Shown one piece after another: positions 1 to 4,140 of a DNA stretch of 5,299 nucleotides. A model generated the notes under the pieces. The model did not search any database. It was given only the letters and a program-made list of their open reading frames with translations, and had not been told where the DNA came from. How positions within the stretch are numbered: the first letter of the stretch is position 1; every line of letters begins with the position of its first letter. The stretch comes from Bacteroidales bacterium (GTDB taxonomy: Bacteria > Bacteroidota > Bacteroidia > Bacteroidales > Bacteroidaceae): NCBI GenBank assembly GCA_004555425.1, contig SFID01000135.1:1-5299 (forward strand), given 5' to 3'. The position numbers were made by a program, and so were the translations under genes.

Positions 1-45
1 CGCCGATGGTACTGCGTATAGCGGGAGAGTAGGTAGCCGCCGCCC
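1..45 (+). rRNA. rrf: 5S ribosomal RNA, 3' end only (cut by window edge)
   Basis: The first bases match the 3' third of a Bacteroidetes 5S rRNA: a CGCCGATGGTACTGC block, then GCGGGAGAGTAGGT and the 3' strand of helix I (GCCGCCGCC, 36-44). The 5' part lies left of the window, so I cannot tell whether this copy is complete. It is followed within 10 bases by an intrinsic terminator, as expected for the last gene of a 16S-23S-5S operon. The exact 3' end is approximate. The same 50 bases recur without change at 1322-1371. Confidence 0.88.
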
Positions 46-54
46 TTTTAGATT

Positions 55-99
55 GAGTGCCGCTTTGGAGAAAGTTTCTCCTCAGCGGCACTCCTTTTT
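55..99 (+). terminator. Intrinsic terminator of the rRNA operon (copy A)
   Basis: A 10-bp perfect stem, GAGTGCCGCT (55-64) with AGCGGCACTC (84-93), encloses a second self-complementary stretch (GGAGAAA 67-73 with TTTCTCC 75-81) and is followed by CTTTTT. The long GC-rich hairpin with a T run directly after 5S is typical of an rRNA operon terminator. A second copy with compensating base-pair changes lies at 1377-1421. Confidence 0.9.
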
Positions 100-100
100 G

Positions 101-160
101 ACCAGCGCCATTTCTAATTGCTCAGCGCCATTTCTAATTGCTCAGCGTCATTTCTAATAT
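101..160. repeat. 20-bp tandem repeat, three units
   Basis: Three head-to-tail 20-bp units occupy 101-120, 121-140 and 141-160 with consensus CTCAGCGCCATTTCTAATTG. Unit 1 differs in its first two bases. Unit 3 has T for C at position 8 and ends AT instead of TG. The paralogous region after the second terminator (from 1423) holds only one unit, of the unit-3 type, so the array expanded or contracted in one copy. The units carry no ORF. Confidence 0.85.
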
Positions 161-310
161 CTTTCTAATTTTTTTGCGCTTCCCAGTCGACTGCTTTCGG
201 ATGGTTACATTACATTTCAGCGGTGCTACTTTTTCCTCAGCATCACTTCAAATCATCAGTTGCACTCCTGAATTTTTGACTAATAGGCCTAAAATAATAA
301 TTATGAGAGG

Positions 311-826
311 ATGAAAACGGAAAGAATAACCCTTCGTCCTTGGCTTGAAACAGACGCCAAGGCTTTGTATAAGTATGCAAGTGATCCAGAGGTTGGACCG
401 CAGGCAGGATGGGCTCCGCATCTTTCTGAGGAGGAGAGTTTAGAGATAATCCGCACCGTGTTTCACAATCCTACCACATGGGCAATCGTATGGAATGAGA
501 CTGGCGAGGCAATAGGAGCCATTGGCTACGGTCCGTCGTGTGACTGCTCTCTCCCTGCTTTGGACGGAGAGCCGACGGTGGGCTATTGGGTAGGCAAGCC
601 GTATTGGGGTAAGGCTATCTGCACCGAGGCTCTTCGACTGATGATAACGCATATCCGCAATACTACTAACATTAAGTCGCTCATTAGCGGACATTTCATT
701 GATAATCGTGCTTCGGGACGAGTGATGGAGAAATGCGGATTCAAGCCTACTGGCGAGATTGCCTTTGACAATAATCTATATTGTGGTGCCGACAAACCAA
801 TAAGGGTACTGCGGTTGACTTTTTAA
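311..826 (+). CDS. GNAT-family N-acetyltransferase (RimJ/RimL-like)
   Basis: This is a predicted cytoplasmic acetyl-CoA-dependent N-acetyltransferase of 171 aa, the usual length for a single-domain GNAT of the RimJ/RimL (Acetyltransf_3) type. It begins ERITLRPW, the classic first strand (residues 4-11). The central strand TVGYWVGKPYWG (89-100) leads into the acetyl-CoA pyrophosphate loop YWGKAICTEAL (98-108). Here the usual GxG is GKA, a variant allowed in the Q/RxxGxG/A motif. The C-terminal NRASGRVMEKCGF (132-144) is the conserved helix and strand of motif B. The substrate cannot be read from sequence; ribosomal protein N-termini, amino acids, polyamines and drugs are all possible. The ATG at 311 is preceded by an ATG at 303 that opens only a 3-codon ORF overlapping this start (ATGA). 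A weak -7-like AATTTTTG lies at 271-278. The gene sits between two copies of the rRNA-operon tail, and I see no terminator directly after it. Confidence 0.88.
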   Translation: MKTERITLRPWLETDAKALYKYASDPEVGPQAGWAPHLSEEESLEIIRTVFHNPTTWAIVWNETGEAIGAIGYGPSCDCSLPALDGEPTVGYWVGKPYWGKAICTEALRLMITHIRNTTNIKSLISGHFIDNRASGRVMEKCGFKPTGEIAFDNNLYCGADKPIRVLRLTF

Positions 827-947
827 CCCAAGTTCAGTATTTAGTTTGCCGTTTTTCCTGCAGTCAAGCCCTTTGCAATTTTCGGAAAAAATAAGTAGGG
901 ATGTTATATTATTTGGTTATAGTGGTGACTGTCTATTTAAATATTCT

Positions 948-955
948 TACCTTTG
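948..955 (+). promoter_or_regulatory. Bacteroidetes -7-like box abutting the start of the small acidic ORF
   Basis: TACCTTTG matches TAnnTTTG exactly, but no good TTTG lies 19-21 bases upstream. The first in-frame ATG of the next ORF is at 960, only four bases further on. A promoter here would therefore give a leaderless or near-leaderless transcript starting translation at 969 or later. Confidence 0.4.
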
Positions 956-959
956 TGGA

Positions 960-1196
960 ATGAAACAGATGTCAGAAATAGAAAAACTCCGTATGCAGAT
1001 ATATGTATTGGAGGGTCAGAATGCTTTTAATAAAGAATATTTAGCCTATCTTCATAATATGATTAGTAGTATGGAGTCTGATAATGAAGAATCCAAGCCT
1101 TTTGAGAGGAGACGATTCCCTGGGCTTTACGATGGATTGGCCCAGGTGCTTGAATTTGAGGATGACGAGGATTATGAGGATGACGATAGTTTGTAG
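960..1196 (+). CDS. Small acidic hypothetical protein
   Basis: I do not recognise this 78-aa protein. The open frame extends upstream to a TTG at 846, but that part looks non-coding (mixed hydrophobic and basic residues, very AT-rich), so I favour ATG 960, with ATG 969 as the alternative. Residues 4-38 (MSEIEKLRMQIYVLEGQ onward) look like an amphipathic helix, possibly a short coiled coil. A basic patch FERRRF (48-53) follows, and the C-terminus is a strongly acidic run (FEDDEDYEDDD, 66-76). There is no signal peptide or membrane segment. The design resembles small adaptor or nucleic-acid-mimic proteins, but that is only a structural impression. The gene is AT-rich compared with ompA, DUF3467 and ddh. 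It follows the acetyltransferase by about 130 bp and is probably transcribed separately. Confidence 0.5.
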   Translation: MKQMSEIEKLRMQIYVLEGQNAFNKEYLAYLHNMISSMESDNEESKPFERRRFPGLYDGLAQVLEFEDDEDYEDDDSL

Positions 1197-1282
1197 GTAG
1201 CATTGTTTTTTTGTGCTATGCTTGGTATTTAGCTATTACTTGGGCTTGCGGTATATTTGCCCTCTATGGCTAATTTGCTTGA

Positions 1283-1366
1283 ACCTCTTCCCATTCCTAA
1301 CAGAGAAGTTAAGCCCGTCCGCGCCGATGGTACTGCGTATAGCGGGAGAGTAGGTAGCCGCCGCCC
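1283..1366 (+). pseudogene. 5S rRNA relic, 3' part conserved and 5' part lost
   Basis: From 1283 the sequence is clearly 5S: ACCTCTTCCCATTCC, then CAGAGAAGTTAAGCCC, then the 50 bases shared with the left edge of the window. Upstream of 1283 it fails. Helix I needs a GGCGGC-like 5' strand to pair with GCCGCCGCC, and helix II needs a strand to pair with GCCCGTCCG; neither is present in 1245-1282, where I read AT-rich unrelated sequence (only a TATGGC at 1265-1270 recalls loop A). The normally invariant CCGAAC of loop C reads CCTAAC. An automated 5S model may still call a full gene at about 1257-1366. I consider it a 5'-truncated or decayed copy. Confidence 0.7.
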
Positions 1367-1490
1367 TTTTAAGAGCAAGCGCCGCTTTGGAGAAAGTTTC
1401 TCCTCAGCGGCGCTTCTTTTTGCTCAGCGTCATTTCTAATATCTTTCTAATTTTTTGCGCTTCCCAGTCGGCTGCTTTTGGATGGTTACA
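1322..1490 (+). repeat. Direct repeat, copy B: 5S tail, terminator and downstream DNA
   Basis: This is the partner of the repeat at 1 to about 208. The first 50 bases (1322-1371) are identical to 1-50. The terminator arms differ only at positions that keep pairing. The downstream block matches up to GGATGGTTACA at about 1480-1490. It has one 20-bp unit where copy A has three. Confidence 0.85.
1377..1421 (+). terminator. Intrinsic terminator (copy B)
   Basis: The perfect 10-bp stem AAGCGCCGCT (1377-1386) with AGCGGCGCTT (1406-1415) has the same inner GGAGAAA/TTTCTCC palindrome as copy A and is followed by CTTTTT. Relative to copy A, stem positions 1 and 4 changed on both arms (G-C to A-T, T-A to C-G), so the hairpin stayed perfectly paired. 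Confidence 0.88.
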
Positions 1491-1572
1491 GACAGCTGGT
1501 CTAATTTGTTTGAAACATCATTCTTCATAAATCGATAATTCGGTAAATTAGAAGTCTCTAATCCTTCTAATT

Positions 1573-1701
1573 ATGAATAAAGGAATACTCCTTATGCAAT
1601 GCCAATCCGAGTGCCTGTCGGCTCTCAAATCAATGGCGAATATACACAACCCTTTTGAAAAAACGTTTATGGACACCATGAAATTATTATCTCACGAATG
1701 A
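1573..1701 (+). CDS. Possible 42-aa small protein (or part of a small RNA)
   Basis: ATG 1573 opens a 42-codon frame beginning MNKGILLMQCQSECLSALK and ending MKLLSHE. Its TGA (1699-1701) lies in the loop of the terminator at 1689-1719, so transcript and reading frame would end together. The frame is too short to rest on coding statistics, and I recognise no family. Two cysteines (10 and 14) are present. A hairpin, TTAGAAG (1548-1554) with CTTCTAA (1564-1570), sits just before the ATG and could hold the start region. No convincing -33/-7 pair is visible; TAAATTAG at 1544-1551 is a one-mismatch -7. The same evidence suits a roughly 150-200-nt non-coding RNA equally well. Confidence 0.25.
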   Translation: MNKGILLMQCQSECLSALKSMANIHNPFEKTFMDTMKLLSHE

Positions 1702-1719
1702 CTTCGTGAGATTTTTTTT
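1689..1719 (+). terminator. Intrinsic terminator, plus strand
   Basis: The perfect 10-bp stem ATCTCACGAA (1689-1698) with TTCGTGAGAT (1703-1712) has a 4-base loop and runs into eight T (1712-1719). It would end plus-strand transcription before it enters the convergent ompA-like gene. Since the rRNA tail already has its own terminator, this one implies a transcript starting between about 1490 and 1690. Confidence 0.88.
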
Positions 1720-1780
1720 CGGGTGGTTGCCTTACAGGCGGCGTGCAGGGTTGGTGTTGGATTGTCTTTCCTTGCACTTA

Positions 1781-1801
1781 CAGCGCGCCTTGGGCGCGCT
1801 G
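1781..1801. other. GC-rich hairpin in the convergent intergenic region
   Basis: CAGCGCGCC (1781-1789) and GGCGCGCTG (1793-1801) pair over 9 bp with a TTG loop. On the plus strand it is followed by CACTTTTGGGCCTTTTT. It could be a backup terminator, or an extragenic palindromic repeat if copies exist elsewhere in the genome. The remaining bases of 1720-1848 show nothing else I can support. Confidence 0.4.
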
Positions 1802-1848
1802 CACTTTTGGGCCTTTTTGTTGTAGGGAGGGAGATAAAGGGATGGCGG

Positions 1849-1895
1849 AAAAAATGCGTGGGGCTGTGCCTCTTGCTTTTGGCACAGCCCCACGC
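1849..1895 (-). terminator. Intrinsic terminator of the OmpA-family gene
   Basis: A perfect 15-bp stem, GCGTGGGGCTGTGCC (1856-1870) with its complement at 1881-1895, has a 10-base loop. Read on the minus strand it is followed by A then six T (plus-strand AAAAAAT at 1849-1855). It lies 99 bp downstream of the ompA-like stop codon and is oriented to end that transcript. Confidence 0.9.
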
Positions 1896-1994
1896 GGGTG
1901 GGTTTCATTCCTTTATTGTTCTTGTGTCTAAGGATTCATTGAACCGCAATTCCTTTGCTTGCCTTGCACCGTTAGGAGGAATGATGGGATGGGA

Positions 1995-3119
1995 TTACTT
2001 GCTTTCCTCGAGCGTGCAGATGGCAACGCGGTTCCAGTCGGGCTCGCTGAACATATTGCCTACGCCTTGGCCTTCGGCAGTGATGCGGTTGGCGGCAATG
2101 CCATACTTGTTGATGAGGATGTTCTTGACGGCTTCGGCGCGTTCGCGGGCGAGGCGGGTGTTGATTTCGGGATTGCCTTCGGGCGAAGCGTAACCCTTGA
2201 TGATGACCTTGCAGTCCTTGTGGTTCTTCATGTAGGTGGCAATGCGCTCTACGTTGGGCAGCTGGGCAGCGTCAACGATTGTCTTGCCTTGGCGGAAGGT
2301 GATGACGGATTCAAGGGTCATCTTTTCCGACTTCGTGTGCACCTCCACAGTTTCTACGATGGGCTTGCGGTTGCGTGCATCGTTGAGCTGGTTCTGTAGG
2401 TTGCGAATCTGTCGGTTCATGTCGTTGATTTTTCCGTCCTTCTGTTCTACGTCGCTGCGCAGGCCGTTGATGGTGGCGTTGAGGGCGTCAATCTGGCTCT
2501 GGTTGTGGAGCTGGGGTTTCACGAAGTGGTGTTTGCCGTTGCTTGTCTTGAAGTGGTAGGCCACGCCGGCGGTCAGTTCCACTACGGAGTTGTTGACGTT
2601 GTACTTGTTGTCGCCAAGTCCGTAGATAATAGCGGGTTTGAGGGCGATGGTCCATGCCTTCTTCTGTCCAACGTTGAAGTTGAAGTTCAGACCCATCTTC
2701 GAGGTGAACTCGTTGTGGTTCTTCACGGCGCTGCCCTCAAAGTAGTGGTTGAATCCGACGCCTACAATACCTTCCAGTTCGAAGGCGCGGGGCACGCCCT
2801 TGTATCCGCAGAACCAGTTGGTGAAGTTCACTTTGTTCAAGAGGTTGACGTTGGTATTGTCCACGATGGTCTTGAAACCAGTCGTCTTGAATCCAGCTTC
2901 TCCCTCAAAACCGAGGCCCCATACGGGAGTAATCTGCTTCGTCAGTTCGAGACCAGCCACGCGGCCGAAATCATCGAACGAGGTCTTGCCTACTGTCTTG
3001 GTGACTACGCCGCCGTTGACTCCGATGGACCAGTTGTCGAAGAACTTGTGTGCGGTCACCTGCGCGTTGGCGCTCAGCACGAGAAGGCTCAGCGCGGTTA
3101 GAGTAAAGATTTTCTTCAT
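1995..3119 (-). CDS. OmpA-family outer membrane protein
   Basis: This 374-aa protein is an outer-membrane beta-barrel joined to a periplasmic peptidoglycan-binding domain, anchoring the outer membrane to the wall. Residues 1-20 (MKKIFTLTALSLLVLSANAQ) are a clear signal peptide. Residues about 26-195 form an N-terminal barrel rich in alternating aromatic and glycine-rich strands and ending in AYHFK. Residues about 204-250 are a coiled coil (NQSQIDALNATINGLRSDV onward). Residues about 268-370 are an OmpA_C domain with GYASPEG (309-315), NTRLARERAEAV (320-331) and ITAEGQG (346-352). The arginine corresponding to E. coli OmpA R256 is R327, but the position of D241 is S312. The frame is open upstream to 3254, but start 3119 is chosen because it gives the signal peptide directly. 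The leader lacks a Shine-Dalgarno site. The gene is single, is divergent from DUF3467, and has its own promoter and terminator. Confidence 0.93.
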   Translation of the reverse strand: MKKIFTLTALSLLVLSANAQVTAHKFFDNWSIGVNGGVVTKTVGKTSFDDFGRVAGLELTKQITPVWGLGFEGEAGFKTTGFKTIVDNTNVNLLNKVNFTNWFCGYKGVPRAFELEGIVGVGFNHYFEGSAVKNHNEFTSKMGLNFNFNVGQKKAWTIALKPAIIYGLGDNKYNVNNSVVELTAGVAYHFKTSNGKHHFVKPQLHNQSQIDALNATINGLRSDVEQKDGKINDMNRQIRNLQNQLNDARNRKPIVETVEVHTKSEKMTLESVITFRQGKTIVDAAQLPNVERIATYMKNHKDCKVIIKGYASPEGNPEINTRLARERAEAVKNILINKYGIAANRITAEGQGVGNMFSEPDWNRVAICTLEESK

Positions 3120-3189
3120 ACTTGTGAAATGTGTAAGGTTAATAATGTAGCCCCAAGTATCTATTATATAGGTGTGGAACTTTCTGCCA

Positions 3190-3197
3190 CAAAGGTA
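3190..3197 (-). promoter_or_regulatory. -7 element for the OmpA-family gene
   Basis: On the minus strand this reads TACCTTTG, an exact match to the Bacteroidetes TAnnTTTG -7 consensus. It lies 71 bp upstream of the chosen start, giving a leader of roughly 60-65 nt. The -33 region (about 3217-3221) has no clear TTTG, so the promoter may depend on an upstream-binding factor or on a different sigma factor. Confidence 0.6.
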
Positions 3198-3240
3198 CAA
3201 ATTCCTATTAGATAACGTGCTTCCTTTCCAACCCGTTTCC

Positions 3241-3270
3241 GAGAAATGCCGCAAAATGCCGCAAAATGGG
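3241..3270. repeat. Three 10-bp tandem units (GCAAAATGCC) between divergent promoters
   Basis: The units GAGAAATGCC, GCAAAATGCC and GCAAAATGGG follow one another at 10-bp spacing, about one DNA turn. They lie roughly 45-75 bp upstream of the ompA-like -7 box and 32-61 bp upstream of the DUF3467 -33 box. The heptamer GCAAAAT recurs as a palindrome at 3341-3352. The periodicity suggests a protein-binding site, but no regulator is identified. Confidence 0.45.
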
Positions 3271-3301
3271 CTGAATTTTTCGTAGAAAAAGCGACCTCGC
3301 C

Positions 3302-3332
3302 TTTGCTAATCCATAGCCTTTCCTTATATTTG
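3302..3332 (+). promoter_or_regulatory. Bacteroidetes-type promoter of the DUF3467 gene
   Basis: TTTG (3302-3305) and TATATTTG (3325-3332) are separated by 19 bases, matching the TTTG-N19-21-TAnnTTTG promoter used by the Bacteroidetes primary sigma factor. Transcription should start near 3338-3340, giving a leader of about 37 nt before ATG 3376. Confidence 0.8.
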
Positions 3333-3340
3333 CAAGTCCA

Positions 3341-3352
3341 ATTTTGCAAAAT
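3341..3352. promoter_or_regulatory. Perfect 12-bp palindrome at the predicted DUF3467 start point
   Basis: ATTTTGCAAAAT is exactly self-complementary and falls at about +1 to +12 of the predicted transcript. Both halves contain the GCAAAAT heptamer that is tandemly repeated at 3251-3267. This fits a repressor operator, but AT-rich 12-mers of this type also arise by chance. Confidence 0.35.
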
Positions 3353-3375
3353 AATCATTGAATACAATATCAAAA

Positions 3376-3705
3376 ATGGAAAATCAGAACCACGACAACC
3401 AACTGAAAATTGAACTCTCTCCCGAGGTGGCAGAGGGTACTTATGCCAACCTCGCCATCATCACCCACAGCAGTGCCGAGGTAGTGCTGGATTTTATCCG
3501 CGTCCTGCCCGGCGTGCCCAAGGCCAACGTCAAGAGCCGCATCGTCCTCGCTCCCGAGCACGCCAAGCGCCTGCTCTTTGCTCTTCAGGACAACATTGTG
3601 AAGTACGAGAAGAGCTTCGGTCCTATCAACTTGCCCGGCGCCGAGCCCCAGCCTCAGGGTGGCCGCACCGCCACGCCGTTTGGAATGCCCGAAGGCAATG
3701 CATAA
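3376..3705 (+). CDS. DUF3467 domain-containing protein
   Basis: This 109-aa soluble protein of unknown function matches the DUF3467 family (about 100 aa, common in Bacteroidetes) over nearly its whole length. Family-like stretches are IELSPEVAEGTYANLAIITHS (residues 12-32), FIRVLPGVPKANVKSRIVLAP (40-60) and AKRLLFALQDNIVKYEKSFG (63-82). The C-terminus (83-109) is a Pro/Gly-rich low-complexity tail, probably disordered. There is no signal peptide or membrane helix, so it is cytoplasmic. The frame is open to a TTG at 3358, but ATG 3376 is chosen because it starts the family-like MENQ segment and is correctly spaced from the promoter. As I recall, homologs in other Bacteroidetes often lie beside rpoC. 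Here the gene stands alone, divergent from an OmpA-family gene, with a large hairpin 14 bp after the stop. Confidence 0.9.
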   Translation: MENQNHDNQLKIELSPEVAEGTYANLAIITHSSAEVVLDFIRVLPGVPKANVKSRIVLAPEHAKRLLFALQDNIVKYEKSFGPINLPGAEPQPQGGRTATPFGMPEGNA

Positions 3706-3718
3706 ACGACCTGTTATG

Positions 3719-3794
3719 AAGAAGCAAACAAGATAAACCCACCTTCTGCTGCCCACATAGCGCAGCGAGCAGCGGATTATCTTGTTTGCTTCTT
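3719..3794 (+). terminator. Long 18-bp-stem hairpin after DUF3467, probable terminator
   Basis: AAGAAGCAAACAAGATAA (3719-3736) and its perfect complement (3777-3794) flank a 40-base loop that can fold again (CTGCT 3746-3750 with AGCAG 3768-3772, or GCTGC with GCAGC). The 3' arm runs into TCTTTTCCCCC. Position and T-rich exit suit a terminator for DUF3467. The unusually long perfect stem and structured GC-rich loop also suit an extragenic palindromic element. Confidence 0.6.
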
Positions 3795-3826
3795 TCTTTT
3801 CCCCCAATTTCTTCTAGATAACAACC

Positions 3827-4041
3827 TGTTTTTTAACACGAATAACCCGAATTTTTCGAATGTGGCTGAGAGGCTAACTGAAGGAACAATTCGATTCGTG
3901 CTTCACACGAATCTATTCGAATTACACGAATGCAGGTGAGAGTAGTCTACCCTGCCAAAATTAGAATCATTCGTGGTGGAAAAAAGAAAACACACTCTTC
4001 AGCATTCGATAAATTCGAAACATTCGTGTTTTAAAAAAACA
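3827..4041. repeat. ATTCG/CGAAT repeat patch with long imperfect inverted termini
   Basis: About a dozen ATTCG or CGAAT pentamers, many extended to ATTCGTG or CACGAAT, occur in 215 bp. The outer arms (3827-3872 and 3995-4041) are imperfect inverted repeats: both start TGTTTTTT going inward and then share ACACGAAT, CGAATTT and TCGAATG in order. An internal perfect palindrome, GATTCGTG (3893-3900) with CACGAATC (3906-3913), has a 5-base loop. GCAGG (3932-3936) can pair with CCTGC (3951-3955). There is no transposase and no credible ORF; the frame open from 3973 into ddh merely crosses the repeat. I recall similar patches between genes in other Bacteroidales but have not verified this. Confidence 0.7.
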
Positions 4042-4140
4042 CCGCGATGCCCGCGCGCCCTGTTATTTAGATTTCTATTGGGGCTCCCCCCTAAAAAAAC
4101 GATACTAACCCAGCAAACCATTACACCCCCATTCATCCCT

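Larger units (their letters stand above)
1..208 (+). repeat. Direct repeat, copy A: 5S tail, terminator and downstream DNA
   Basis: Bases 1 to about 208 recur as 1322 to about 1490, in the same order and orientation: 5S 3' third, hairpin terminator, the 20-bp unit, a CTTTCTAATTTTTT stretch, then GCGCTTCCCAGTCG and a block ending GGATGGTTACA. The first 50 bases are identical. Later parts carry scattered substitutions and a 40-bp length difference from two extra 20-bp units. Homology stops at about 208 and 1490. The left limit of copy A is outside the window. Confidence 0.85.

Noticed and set aside
101..160. CRISPR array
   Set aside because: The 20-bp units are contiguous with no spacers and number only three.
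303..314. ATG-AGA-GGA-TGA mini-ORF overlapping the acetyltransferase start as a translational coupler
   Set aside because: A three-codon frame is expected by chance and nothing else supports coupling.
1257..1439. 60-codon plus-strand frame over the second 5S copy
   Set aside because: Its sequence is explained by the 5S relic and terminator; it is not protein-coding.
1723..3150. Several plus-strand open frames, 60-200 codons, opposite the OmpA-family gene
   Set aside because: They are antisense shadows of a well-supported gene and contain no recognisable domain; the frame from 1723 also reads through terminator hairpins.
3120..3254. N-terminal extension of the OmpA-family protein
   Set aside because: It would place 45 unrelated residues before a perfect signal peptide and would run through the predicted promoter; the start at 3119 is clearly better.
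3370..3807. 145-codon minus-strand frame opposite DUF3467
   Set aside because: It covers the DUF3467 gene and its hairpin in antisense and has no features of its own.
3973..4140. In-frame extension of ddh by 56 residues to an upstream GTG
   Set aside because: The extension crosses the ATTCG repeat patch, has no family similarity and is basic low-complexity sequence; family homology begins exactly at ATG 4141.
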